Assembly (NCBI GenBank): GCA_945888375.1
Contig: CAMCZZ010000020.1
Span: 1 to 64,000 of the forward strand
DNA: 64,000 nucleotides
Direction: 5' to 3'
DNA from: Akkermansia muciniphila
GTDB taxonomy: Bacteria > Verrucomicrobiota > Verrucomicrobiia > Opitutales > Opitutaceae
The translations under genes were made by a program, and so were the position numbers. The notes below the pieces were generated by a model. That model was not told the DNA's origin, ran no database searches, and worked only from the letters and a program-made list of their open reading frames with translations. Of the stretch, positions 42,547 to 51,776 are shown piece after piece. Positions within the stretch are counted from its first letter, which is position 1. Each line of letters opens with the position of its first letter.

Positions 42547-43665
42547 TCAACCAGCGCCGCCGACCAGCCGCGCCAACTCGTCCAGGAGCGTGGCGAAACT
42601 CGCCGGCTCGAAGTCCGGCACCGATTGCGCCGCCGCGAACAAACGCACCAGCACCGGCTCGGCGGCCTTGGCGCGCGCCCGCTCCGGCCACGCCGCCACC
42701 ACCCGGTCCAGCCCGAGCACGAGGCGCTCCGCCCGGTAGGCCTGCTCCAGTCGGGAAACCCCCGCCGCCCGGAAATCCCCGCCCGCCCCGGCCAGACGAC
42801 GCAAGACCGCCTCGCCTTCGCCCGCCGGCCAGTCCGCGTCCGCGCGCCGCGCGACCGCGTCCGCCGCGAGTCCTTCCAGCCGTTCGCCGCCCGCCCGGCC
42901 GACCAGCCAGGCCAGCGCCGCCTCGCGCTCCGCCGCGCCCGCCAGCGTGTCCCGGCCGTCCGAGCGGGCCGCCGACGCCTCGCACCACGCCACCGCCTGA
43001 CCGACCAACCACGCTTTCGCGCCGTCCCAGCCATGCACCTCGCGCCAATGCGCGGGCTCCGCGGCCAGCTGGCCGTCCAATTCAAAGATCAAACGCGGGT
43101 GCCGGCCGGTCTCGACCAGGCGCGGCTCGATCACCTGATGGCAGGCCACGCACGCGTTGGCCCGGGCGTAGGCGGAGCGCAGGTCCCGCATGCCCGCCGC
43201 GACCTTGGCCGCGTGGTCCAGCTCCGGACGGGTGTGCGTTCGCAGCCAGCTCTCCGCACTGTCATGGCAACTCGCGCAACCCACCCCGTCCTCGATGCGG
43301 AGGTCCGCCCCGCGCAGCCCCTCCGGCACGCTCGCGGTCGGGGCATGGCAAACCGTGCAACTCGCGCTGGTTCGCACGTCGGCGATTCCCAGAGCCTCGC
43401 CCATGCGCGCCGAACGCGGCGTCGCCAGGGTGTCGTAGGAACGCGCATGGGGATCTTCGCGGGTGAAGGTCGCCACCGCCCCATGCACCGGCCCGGCGCC
43501 GCCATGACACCCGCTGGTGGCGCAGGAAGCCGTGCCCAAGACCTTGTGCATCAAGAATTCGGCTTGATCGGCCGCGACCTCGGCCCGGGCCGAGCTGAAA
43601 GTCGCCGCATTAAAAAAAAGGCAAAGGCCAAGTATTAGCGGTTTACGGCGCATAAGGGTTGTCAC
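42547..43665 (-). CDS. Multiheme c-type cytochrome (cytochrome c554-like)
   Basis: Signal peptide; CTVCH, CASCH, CVACH and one CATSGCH (CX4CH). Confidence 0.82.
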   Translation of the reverse strand: MTTLMRRKPLILGLCLFFNAATFSSARAEVAADQAEFLMHKVLGTASCATSGCHGGAGPVHGAVATFTREDPHARSYDTLATPRSARMGEALGIADVRTSASCTVCHAPTASVPEGLRGADLRIEDGVGCASCHDSAESWLRTHTRPELDHAAKVAAGMRDLRSAYARANACVACHQVIEPRLVETGRHPRLIFELDGQLAAEPAHWREVHGWDGAKAWLVGQAVAWCEASAARSDGRDTLAGAAEREAALAWLVGRAGGERLEGLAADAVARRADADWPAGEGEAVLRRLAGAGGDFRAAGVSRLEQAYRAERLVLGLDRVVAAWPERARAKAAEPVLVRLFAAAQSVPDFEPASFATLLDELARLVGGAG

Positions 43666-43750
43666 TTAAAAATCCACGCGCGAATTTGACTTCTAGACAA
43701 ACGCTAAAACAACCGCGCCCCGCTTCTTTATCCCGACCTCCCCCACCAAC

Positions 43751-45043
43751 ATGTCCGCGATCGATCTCTCCCCCACCAGCCTCGCCTTCCTCTTTGGCTG
43801 CATCCTGGTCGGCGGCTTGATGCTGCAGGGCGGCCTGACCCTCTTCCACTCCCTGCGCGGCGCCGTCCACGCCGGCAACGCCCAGGCCCGCGAAATTGAA
43901 CGCCTGGAACTCGAAATCCAAAACGCCCGCCTCCGCCTCCAGACCATCGAGCAGGAACGCGCCGGTTGGAACGGCGTCCGAAAGTTCGTGGTGTCGAAAA
44001 AAGTCCCCGAATGCGCCGACACCTATTCTTTCCACCTCACCCCCCACGACAGCCGCCCCATCCCCGGCTTTAAGCCCGGCCAGTATCTCACCTTCCAACT
44101 CCTCCTGCCCGGCCAGGCCAAGCCCATCGTCCGCTGCTACTCGCTCTCCGACTGCGCCCGCCCCACCCACTACCGCGTCACCATCAAACGCTGCCCGCCG
44201 CCGCCCAAGACCGACCACCCGCCCGGCAAGGGTTCGTCGTTCTTCTGCGACGCGGTCAAGGAGGGCGACATCCTCGACGTGAAGGCCCCCGCCGGGCACT
44301 TTTTCCTCGATCTGCAAAAGGACAAACCCGTCGTCCTGATCTCCGGCGGCGTCGGCATCACCCCGATGATCGCCATGGCCCACGCGTTGATCGAGGCCAA
44401 GTCCGGCCGAGAGGTCTGGTTCTTCTTCGGGTCACGCGGCAGCGAAGACCACATGTTGCGTGCCGAGACGCTCGCGCTCGCCGAGAAATACCCGAACCTG
44501 AAGCTGCAAATCTGCTACTCCCGGCCCGGTAAGAACGACGTCGCCGGCCGCGATTACCAACACGAGGGCCGCGTCACGGTCGAGTTGATGAAGAGCCTTC
44601 TGCCGTCCCAGAATTACGACTTCTTCCTCTGCGGCCCGGGCTCGTTCATGGAGAGCATCACCGACGATCTCCGCACCTGGGGCGTGCCCGACGCCGCCGT
44701 CCACTTCGAGGCCTTCGGCCCCGCCTCGGTCAAGAAGGCCGCCAAGCCCGAGATGAAGGCCACCCTGACCACCATGCCCTTCGCCGGCGGCGCGATGATC
44801 AGTTTCGCCAAGTCCGGCCAGTCCGCCCAGTGGAGCCCCGCGCACGCCACCCTGCTGGACGTGGCCGAGTCTTGCGGCGTGCGCATCGAGGCCGGCTGCC
44901 GGGCCGGCAATTGCGGCGCCTGCCTCGTCGCCATCAAGTCCGGCGAGGTCGAATACATCATCGAACACGGCGCCGACGTCGAAGCCTGTTCCTGCCTCGC
45001 CTGCATCTGCAAACCCAAGGGCGCCCTCGTCCTCGACGCCTAA
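43751..45043 (+). CDS. NqrF/Hcr-like membrane-anchored FAD/NAD(P)H oxidoreductase with C-terminal 2Fe-2S ferredoxin domain
   Basis: N-terminal TM; RCYSLSD FAD motif; LISGGVGITPM; CRAGNCGACLVAI plus CSCLACIC 2Fe-2S ligands. Confidence 0.88.
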   Translation: MSAIDLSPTSLAFLFGCILVGGLMLQGGLTLFHSLRGAVHAGNAQAREIERLELEIQNARLRLQTIEQERAGWNGVRKFVVSKKVPECADTYSFHLTPHDSRPIPGFKPGQYLTFQLLLPGQAKPIVRCYSLSDCARPTHYRVTIKRCPPPPKTDHPPGKGSSFFCDAVKEGDILDVKAPAGHFFLDLQKDKPVVLISGGVGITPMIAMAHALIEAKSGREVWFFFGSRGSEDHMLRAETLALAEKYPNLKLQICYSRPGKNDVAGRDYQHEGRVTVELMKSLLPSQNYDFFLCGPGSFMESITDDLRTWGVPDAAVHFEAFGPASVKKAAKPEMKATLTTMPFAGGAMISFAKSGQSAQWSPAHATLLDVAESCGVRIEAGCRAGNCGACLVAIKSGEVEYIIEHGADVEACSCLACICKPKGALVLDA

Positions 45044-45060
45044 GCCCCCTCCGTCTCCCC

Positions 45061-45090
45061 GCTCCTCGCTCCCCGCTCTCCGCTCCACGC
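45061..45090 (+). repeat. Heptamer tandem repeat directly 5' of the cNMP/4Fe-4S gene
   Basis: GCTCCTC GCTCCCC GCTCTCC GCTCCAC GC then ATG. Confidence 0.7.
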
Positions 45091-46803
45091 ATGTCCACCG
45101 TCGCCAGCCTCGATCGCCACCGCCGCTGGGACGCCCCCTTCGACGCCGAATTTCCACCCGAGGCCGTCGCCCGCCTGCTCGCTCTCGCGCCCTTCAGCGC
45201 GATGAACGCGAAGAGCTTCCCCCGCTCCGCCACCCTGCCGGACATCCTGCGCAACGACACCGCCATCCGCACCTTCCAGGCCGACGAGCTGATCGTGCGC
45301 GAAGGCGACTACGGCACCTCCGCGTTCCTCATCCTTAAGGGCCGCGCCCGCGTCGTCCTATCGCCCGGCCTCCCGCCCTCCGCCGTCGGCCGCAAGGAGC
45401 GCGGCCGAAAGGGTCTGCTCCGCTCCCTCGCCCAGCTCTGGTCCAACCCCCGCGAGGACGAGGTCGTCGCCCGCCGCCGCCGCCAGGCCGAGGCCAGCCG
45501 CTCCGTGTTCCTACAGGACGTCCCCCGCGTCCTCGGCGAACACAAGACCGCCGGCATGCACGCCGGAGATTTTTTCGGCGAGATCGCCGCCCTCTCGCGC
45601 ATGCCCCGCACCGCGACCATCTTCGCCGAGGAGGACGGCACCCAGCTGCTGGAGATCCGCTGGCAGGGCCTCCGCGACCTGCTCAAATACGATCCCGCCC
45701 TGCGCACCCACGTGGACAAGATCTACCGCCAGCGCGCGCTCGCCTCCTACCTTCAGGAAATCCCCTTCCTCCGCCACCTCGCCCCCGAGGCCCGCGCCGC
45801 CGTCGAGGCCGCCACCCAGTTCGAGACCTTCGGCGACTACGATTGGTCCGGTGAATACAAAAAACTCGTCCAGGCCGGCGCCGCCGCCGTCGCCAAGGAG
45901 ACCACCATCGCCGCCGAGGGCGACTACCCCAACGGCATCGTGATGGTCCGTTCCGGCTTCGCCCGCCTCACCCAGCGTCATGGCGCCGGCCACCGCACCC
46001 TGAACTACCTCGGCGCTGGTCGCGTCTACGGTTTCGACGAGATCGCCCACAACTGGAAAAACCCCGACGCCCCCGTCGCCCTCCAGCACAGCCTGCGCGT
46101 CATCGGCCACACCCACGTCCTCACCATCCCCGCCGCCGTCATCGAGCGCCACGTCCTGCCCGGCTTGCCCGCCAACCAGCTCCCGCCCCCCGTCGTCCTC
46201 CCCGACGCGACTCCCGCCACCCGCGCCCCCGCCGCGAAAGCGAAAACCCGGCCCGCCGAAGCCGCGACGGACGCCGCCCTGATGGAGTTCCTCACCCAGA
46301 ACCGGTTGTTCAACGGCACCGAGTCGATGGTGATCGACCTCGACCGCTGCACCCGCTGCGACGACTGCGTCCGCGCCTGTGCCTCCACCCACGGCGGCAA
46401 CCCCCGCTTCCTTCGCCACGGCCCCATTCACGACCACCTGATGGTCGCCCAGGCCTGCATGCACTGCGCCGACCCCATCTGCATGATCGGCTGCCCCACC
46501 GGCGCCATCCACCGCGACAGCTTCGGCGGCGAGGTCGTGATCAATCCCGACACCTGCATCGGCTGCACCGCCTGCGCCAACAACTGCCCCTACGGCTCCA
46601 TCCGCATGGTCGAGACCCGCGACGAGGACGGCCAGCCGCTCGTCGCCAAGGACCAGAAACCCCTGCTGAAGGCCACCAAGTGCGACCTCTGCCTGGACCA
46701 GATCGGCGGCCCCGCCTGCGTCCGCGCCTGCCCCCACGACGCCCTTGATCGCCTCGACCTGAACACCCTCGACCCCCTCACCGCCTGGCTCGCCCGCCGC
46801 TAG
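45091..46803 (+). CDS. Cyclic-nucleotide-binding domain protein fused to 4Fe-4S dicluster ferredoxin
   Basis: cNMP-type segment (ELIVREGDYGTSAFLILKGRARV, DFFGEIAALSRMPRTATIFAEE); four Cys clusters CTRCDDCVRAC, CMHCADPICMIGC, CIGCTACANNCPYG, CDLCLDQIGGPACVRAC. Confidence 0.88.
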   Translation: MSTVASLDRHRRWDAPFDAEFPPEAVARLLALAPFSAMNAKSFPRSATLPDILRNDTAIRTFQADELIVREGDYGTSAFLILKGRARVVLSPGLPPSAVGRKERGRKGLLRSLAQLWSNPREDEVVARRRRQAEASRSVFLQDVPRVLGEHKTAGMHAGDFFGEIAALSRMPRTATIFAEEDGTQLLEIRWQGLRDLLKYDPALRTHVDKIYRQRALASYLQEIPFLRHLAPEARAAVEAATQFETFGDYDWSGEYKKLVQAGAAAVAKETTIAAEGDYPNGIVMVRSGFARLTQRHGAGHRTLNYLGAGRVYGFDEIAHNWKNPDAPVALQHSLRVIGHTHVLTIPAAVIERHVLPGLPANQLPPPVVLPDATPATRAPAAKAKTRPAEAATDAALMEFLTQNRLFNGTESMVIDLDRCTRCDDCVRACASTHGGNPRFLRHGPIHDHLMVAQACMHCADPICMIGCPTGAIHRDSFGGEVVINPDTCIGCTACANNCPYGSIRMVETRDEDGQPLVAKDQKPLLKATKCDLCLDQIGGPACVRACPHDALDRLDLNTLDPLTAWLARR

Positions 46804-46830
46804 GTTTTCACCCCCATGCAAACGCCTCCG

Positions 46831-46865
46831 ACATTGGTCATTGGACATCGGACATCGGTCATTTC
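46831..46865 (+). repeat. Five-unit heptamer tandem repeat in the leader of the b-type membrane protein
   Basis: ACATTGG TCATTGG ACATCGG ACATCGG TCATTTC. Confidence 0.85.
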
Positions 46866-46870
46866 CTAGC

Positions 46871-47698
46871 ATGCCCCGCCCGCTCCAGATCCGCCGCGCC
46901 GTCCTCTCCCTGCTCACCCTCGGCGCGGCCGGCGTGCTCGCCCATTATTATCCGCGGCTCGCAGCCGGATTCCCCCATCTGGTCTACCTGACCGGCTGGT
47001 TCCTCTTCGCCCTCTGCCTCGGCCTGACCGCCTACAACCTCCGCAAAAAACTTCCCTTCCTGCCCCTACTCTCCTCTCGCGTGTGGTTGCAGTTCCACGC
47101 CTACGCCGGACTTTTCGCCGGCGTCCTGTTCATTTTCCACCTTCGCTTCTCCGTCCCCACCGGCCCGTTTAATCTCGTCCTCGCCGGCCTCTTTCTCGCC
47201 GTGACCCTGAGCGGCATCGGCGGTTGGTGGCTCTCCCGCGCCATCCCCCGTCGCCTCACCAGCGCCGGCGGCGAGGTGCCCTTCGAGCGTATCCCCGTCG
47301 TCCGGCGCGACCTCCGCCTGCAGGCGGAGAAAATCGCGCTCGGCGGCATCCCCGAGGCCAAGGCCACCACACTCGCCGATTTCTATGTCCGTGAACTCGC
47401 GCCCGCCTTCGCCGCCAGCCCCGCCTTTTTCCCCCACCTGCTCGGCTCCCGCGCCGCCTTGAACAACCGCCTCGCCGCTCTCGCCGAGTCCGGCCGCTAC
47501 CTCGCCCCTGCGGAGCAGACCCGTGCCGAGCAGATCGCCGGGCTCGTGCGCGCCCGCCACGCTTTGGATTTCCACCACGCCAACCAGCTCCTGTTAAAGA
47601 GCTGGCTCTTCGTCCACCTGCCCCTGACCTACGCCCTGCTCGTGTTCACCGCCGTCCATATCCTGCTCGTGCACGCCTATTCCGGAGGGGCCCGATGA
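46871..47698 (+). CDS. Membrane b-type cytochrome-like protein (ferric-reductase-like TM anchor)
   Basis: Several TM segments with His pairs (WLQFHAYAGLFAGVLFIFHLRF; FVHLPLTYALLVFTAVHILLVHAY). Confidence 0.65.
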   Translation: MPRPLQIRRAVLSLLTLGAAGVLAHYYPRLAAGFPHLVYLTGWFLFALCLGLTAYNLRKKLPFLPLLSSRVWLQFHAYAGLFAGVLFIFHLRFSVPTGPFNLVLAGLFLAVTLSGIGGWWLSRAIPRRLTSAGGEVPFERIPVVRRDLRLQAEKIALGGIPEAKATTLADFYVRELAPAFAASPAFFPHLLGSRAALNNRLAALAESGRYLAPAEQTRAEQIAGLVRARHALDFHHANQLLLKSWLFVHLPLTYALLVFTAVHILLVHAYSGGAR

Positions 47699-49422
47699 GC
47701 ACCGAAGGCCGCCAGCCATCACCCGAGTTCTACGACACCCGCTACGAGCGTCCCCAAAAGGACTGGATCTGCGGCCGCGCCTGCGACGGCTGCCCCTGCC
47801 GCCTCGGCCCCTCCCCCGCCGGCGCCTGCCGCGCCGGCCCCGATTGCAAACCCCTTTTGGTCACCGCCCCGGGCGAAACCAAGGGCCTGTGGAAATGCAC
47901 CCGTCCCGCCGATTGGGGCGGCACCTGCCCCGAAGGCCCCCGCCCCGACGGTTCGTGCTGCCGGTCGACTCCGCCCTGCGTCCCCGTGCGGAGCCTTCGC
48001 GCCCGCCGCGGCTTGCTCGTGAGCGCCACGATCGCGGCCTCCCTCGGCGTGCTCCTTTTTGTGCTCTTCGGCCCGGCCCGCGACCACGTCATCACCCCCG
48101 GCCCCCTCAGCGCCGTCCACTCTGGCCCCCACTTCACCGCCGCCCACGCCGCCGCCGGGGTCACCGATCCAAGCGGCTGCGCCCAGTGCCACCCCGCCGC
48201 CCACCAGTCGCCCGCCGGCTGGGCCGCGGCGACCGTCCGGCTCGCCACCACCGGCACCCTCTCGCCCGCGAATCTCCTCGCCCACGACGCGCGGGATTTT
48301 CGCGCCATGGACGCCGCCTGCCAAAGCTGCCACACGCCGCACTCGTTCCACCAGGCCAGCGAGGCCCGCGACACCTCCTGCTCCGTCTGTCACCTCGAAC
48401 ATCAGGGCCGCGCGCAAAACCTGCTCGCCGTCGACTCCACCCATTGCACCGCCTGCCACGGCTCGGCGTTGGAGATGGGCGACGCCGGCTTGCTCGCCCG
48501 CAAACTCGACCCCGCCCTCTTAGAGAAAAAACTCTCCGCCGGCCGCGTCGGCTTCCCCGTCGCCCGCCCGCCGGAAGGCCTGACCTCGCTGATCACGTCC
48601 TTCGCCGGCGACCATCCCGAGTTCCGCGCCAATCTCCCCGGCAACCGCGATCCCAACGCCCTCGCCTTCAACCACGCCCTTCACCTCACCGGCCCGAACA
48701 TCCCGCTCCTCGACGGCCAGGCCCTCGACTGCCGCTCCTGCCACGTGCCCGATCCCACCGGCGCGCTGATGCAGCCGGTGAAGTTCGCCCTTCACTGCCA
48801 GTCCTGCCACGGCCTGCCCATCGATCCGACCACCCCCTCGCTCGTCGTCCCCCACGGCTCCCCCGAAAACGCCCGCGCCTTCCTCCGCGCCCTCCCCGCC
48901 GCCTACTCCGACGACGCCGTCCGCCGCCTCGGCCTCGCCGGCAAACCGCTCCGCCAACACGTCTCCGCCAAACTCGCCGCCCTGCGCGACCGCCACCCCT
49001 CCGGGGAGGAACTCGAACGCAAGGTGTTCTTCGGCGACCCCACCCCTCCCGCCGGCCGAGATTCGTGCAACCTCTGCCACGTCGTGACCGCCGCCCCCGC
49101 CGGCGCCGCCCCCTTCATCGCCCCCGTGCGCCCGGTGGACGTCTGGCTGCCCCGCGCGCGCTTCGACCACGCCCGCCACACCCAGATCGACTGCGTGTCC
49201 TGCCACGCCGCCCCCGCCAGCGTCGCCACCTCCGATGTCCTGATGCCGGCGAAAAACACCTGCGCCTCGTGCCACGGCCCCGAGGGCGGCGTCACCGACG
49301 CGTGCACCGACTGCCACGGCTACCACAACCCCCGCCCCGCCGGCCTCCCGACCACCACCGCGGCCGCCGCCGACGCCCCGCTGCCCGCCGCCCTGCAACG
49401 CGCTCTCGCCTTGGCGCCTTAG
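47695..49422 (+). CDS. Decaheme c-type cytochrome with Cys-rich N-terminal domain and one TM
   Basis: Ten CXXCH motifs (CAQCH, CQSCH, CSVCH, CTACH, CRSCH, CQSCH, CNLCH, CVSCH, CASCH, CTDCH); 11 Cys before the TM; ATGA overlap with previous gene. Confidence 0.88.
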   Translation: MSTEGRQPSPEFYDTRYERPQKDWICGRACDGCPCRLGPSPAGACRAGPDCKPLLVTAPGETKGLWKCTRPADWGGTCPEGPRPDGSCCRSTPPCVPVRSLRARRGLLVSATIAASLGVLLFVLFGPARDHVITPGPLSAVHSGPHFTAAHAAAGVTDPSGCAQCHPAAHQSPAGWAAATVRLATTGTLSPANLLAHDARDFRAMDAACQSCHTPHSFHQASEARDTSCSVCHLEHQGRAQNLLAVDSTHCTACHGSALEMGDAGLLARKLDPALLEKKLSAGRVGFPVARPPEGLTSLITSFAGDHPEFRANLPGNRDPNALAFNHALHLTGPNIPLLDGQALDCRSCHVPDPTGALMQPVKFALHCQSCHGLPIDPTTPSLVVPHGSPENARAFLRALPAAYSDDAVRRLGLAGKPLRQHVSAKLAALRDRHPSGEELERKVFFGDPTPPAGRDSCNLCHVVTAAPAGAAPFIAPVRPVDVWLPRARFDHARHTQIDCVSCHAAPASVATSDVLMPAKNTCASCHGPEGGVTDACTDCHGYHNPRPAGLPTTTAAAADAPLPAALQRALALAP

Positions 49423-49427
49423 CCCCC

Positions 49428-51752
49428 ATGCGCCCCTTCCGTAACCCCGGGCCTCGGGCATCGTTCCTTGGTCATTGGTCATTGGACATTGGTCATTCGC
49501 GCAGCATCCGTCCGCTTTCCTGCCTGCTCGCCGCGCTCGCCGCCGTCGCGCCCGCCCGCGCCAGCCATCCGGCGCCCGCGCCCGCCGCCGACGAAATCCC
49601 GCCCGACGCCCCCCGCGCCCACCAAAAGATCGATCCCGGCCCGCCCCCCGCCGCCCCGGCCGACACCCCCGCGGATTCCGGCGCGCCGCTTCCTCCCCTC
49701 CCCGCACCCGGCACCCCCGCCCGCCGCTTCGCCCCCGCGACCACGCCCGCCGCGCCCGTCTTCAACCCCGACCCCGGCGCGACCCAGTCCACCGAGCCAC
49801 CCGCCGCCGAGGCGCCCTTCTTCGTCGAGGACCCCGCGCCCCCCACCCCGCCCGCGCCGCCCCCGCCCGCCTTGCCCACCGGCCAGGTCGATCGCCCCGC
49901 GACCGTCTCCACGCCCTCGCCGCTTACCTCCGATCCCGCCGACGTCACCCCGCTCGCCTCCGACTTCCCCTCGCCCCTGCCGCGTTCCGACGTCCGCCGC
50001 ACCGAGTTTATTCCCGCCCACCACGGCCACGGCTGGCCCGCGCCCGGGCCGGACACCTACCCGCTCGCCGCCCGCGGCGAAGGTTACCCGGCCAACACCC
50101 AACCCGTGCCCGATCGTTGGCGTGACGCCTCCTTCGGCCCCTGGCGCCGCTACACCGCCGGCGACCTGAACGAACAACCCTTCGGCCACCCCGAACCCGA
50201 AACCTGGCACTGGTATCGCCAAAGCCTGCTCAAAGGCGACGTCCCCATCCACGGCCAGGACTGGTTCCTCGCCCTCACCGCCTCCTCCGAAACCCTCTAC
50301 GAGGACCGCGCCCTGCCCCTCCCCAGCGGCGTGAGCGCGTCGGCCCCCGGCCAGTCGGATTTCCTCGGCTCCTACGACACGACCGTGTTCGTGCAAAACG
50401 TCGCCATCGACGCCCTGCTTTTCCAGGGCGAAACCGTGTTCGTCCCGCCCCGCCAGACCTTCAAGCTGCGCCTCGTCGCGAACTACAACCGCGTCACCGT
50501 CGCCGCCCCCGGCCTGCTCAACCCCGACCCCGGGTCGCCCGGCGGCGGCAACGACGCCCCCACCCGCCGCAACGACGCCTTCCTCGCCGTCCAGGAAGCC
50601 TTCTACGAATACCATATCACCGATCTCTCCCCCAACTACGACTTCATGTCAGTCAAGGTCGGCCTCCAGACCTTCAACTCGGATTTTCGCGGCTTCATCT
50701 TCAACGAAACCCAGCTTGGCGTCCGCCTGCTCGGCAACGCCGACAACAACCGCCTCAACTACAACCTCGCCGTCTTCGACCTGCGCGAGAAGGACACCAA
50801 TTCCGAGCTGAACACCTTCGACGCCCGCCAGCAGGTCGTCGTCGTCGCCAACCTCTACCGGCAGGATTTCCTCGCCAAGGGCTACACCGCCCAGGTCTCC
50901 CTCCACGGCAATTTCGACCAGGGCGGCGGCGATTACTACGACACCAACGGCTCCATCGTCCGGCCCGCCCCCCTCGGCACGCCCGCGCCCCACGATCTCG
51001 CCGTCGGCTATCTCGGCTGGACCGGCGACGGCCACGTCGGCCGGCTGAACCTCAACCACGCCCTCTACCACGCCTTCGGCACGGACGAGTTCAACGGCCT
51101 CGCCGGCCGCGAGGTCGTCGTCTCCGCCTCCCTCGCCGCCCTCGAGCTGAGCTACGACCGCGACTGGATCCGTTTTAAAACCTCTGCCCTCTTCGCCACC
51201 GGCGACGCCGACCCGACCGACGGCCGCGCCACCGGCTTCGACAGCATCGTCGACAACACGAATTTCATCGGCGGCCCGTTCAGCTATTTCGTCCGCCAGA
51301 GCTTCAACCTTGCCGGCACCGGCGTCGCCGCGAAACAGCGTTTTTCCGTCCTGCCCAACCTGCGTTCGAGCAAAACCCAGGGGCAGGCGAATTTCGTCAA
51401 CCCCGGCGTCCTCCTGCTCGGCGTCGGCGCCGACATCGAGGTCACCCCCCGCCTGCGCGCGTTCGTGAACCTGAACCACATCGACTTCGCCCGCCCCGAG
51501 CCGATCGAGGCCGCCCTCTTCACCAACGAGGTCCACACCGACCTCGGCTGGGATCTCTCCCTCGGCCTGCAATGGCGCCCGCTGTTGACCGACAACATCA
51601 TCGTCTCCGCCGGCTACGCCGTCCTCCTGCCGGGCCGCGGCTTCGAGGACATCTACCGCAACACCGTGCCCGCCGTCCCCGGCCTGTCCCGCTCCCCCGA
51701 ACCCGCCGACCACCTGCACAGCGCCGTCGTCGCCGTGACGCTGACCTACTGA
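49428..51752 (+). CDS. Outer-membrane beta-barrel (porin-like) with Pro-rich N-terminal linker
   Basis: In-frame ATG at 49428 after the decaheme stop; Pro/Ala-rich linker, alternating beta-strand pattern, C-terminal aromatic residue (VTLTY). Confidence 0.72.
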   Translation: MRPFRNPGPRASFLGHWSLDIGHSRSIRPLSCLLAALAAVAPARASHPAPAPAADEIPPDAPRAHQKIDPGPPPAAPADTPADSGAPLPPLPAPGTPARRFAPATTPAAPVFNPDPGATQSTEPPAAEAPFFVEDPAPPTPPAPPPPALPTGQVDRPATVSTPSPLTSDPADVTPLASDFPSPLPRSDVRRTEFIPAHHGHGWPAPGPDTYPLAARGEGYPANTQPVPDRWRDASFGPWRRYTAGDLNEQPFGHPEPETWHWYRQSLLKGDVPIHGQDWFLALTASSETLYEDRALPLPSGVSASAPGQSDFLGSYDTTVFVQNVAIDALLFQGETVFVPPRQTFKLRLVANYNRVTVAAPGLLNPDPGSPGGGNDAPTRRNDAFLAVQEAFYEYHITDLSPNYDFMSVKVGLQTFNSDFRGFIFNETQLGVRLLGNADNNRLNYNLAVFDLREKDTNSELNTFDARQQVVVVANLYRQDFLAKGYTAQVSLHGNFDQGGGDYYDTNGSIVRPAPLGTPAPHDLAVGYLGWTGDGHVGRLNLNHALYHAFGTDEFNGLAGREVVVSASLAALELSYDRDWIRFKTSALFATGDADPTDGRATGFDSIVDNTNFIGGPFSYFVRQSFNLAGTGVAAKQRFSVLPNLRSSKTQGQANFVNPGVLLLGVGADIEVTPRLRAFVNLNHIDFARPEPIEAALFTNEVHTDLGWDLSLGLQWRPLLTDNIIVSAGYAVLLPGRGFEDIYRNTVPAVPGLSRSPEPADHLHSAVVAVTLTY
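49465..49499 (+). repeat. Five-unit heptamer tandem repeat, same family as 46831-46865
   Basis: TCCTTGG TCATTGG TCATTGG ACATTGG TCATTCG; falls inside the predicted N-terminus of the barrel CDS. Confidence 0.85.
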
Positions 51753-51776
51753 TTCCCTTCCCTCCCGCCTTTCCCC

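Noticed and set aside
45511-46917. 468-aa minus-strand ORF
   Set aside because: Antisense to the cNMP/4Fe-4S gene; low complexity
47844-49427. Upstream part of the 1302-aa plus-strand ORF
   Set aside because: Arg/Pro-rich out-of-frame reading of the decaheme gene; the real CDS begins at ATG 49428 or slightly downstream
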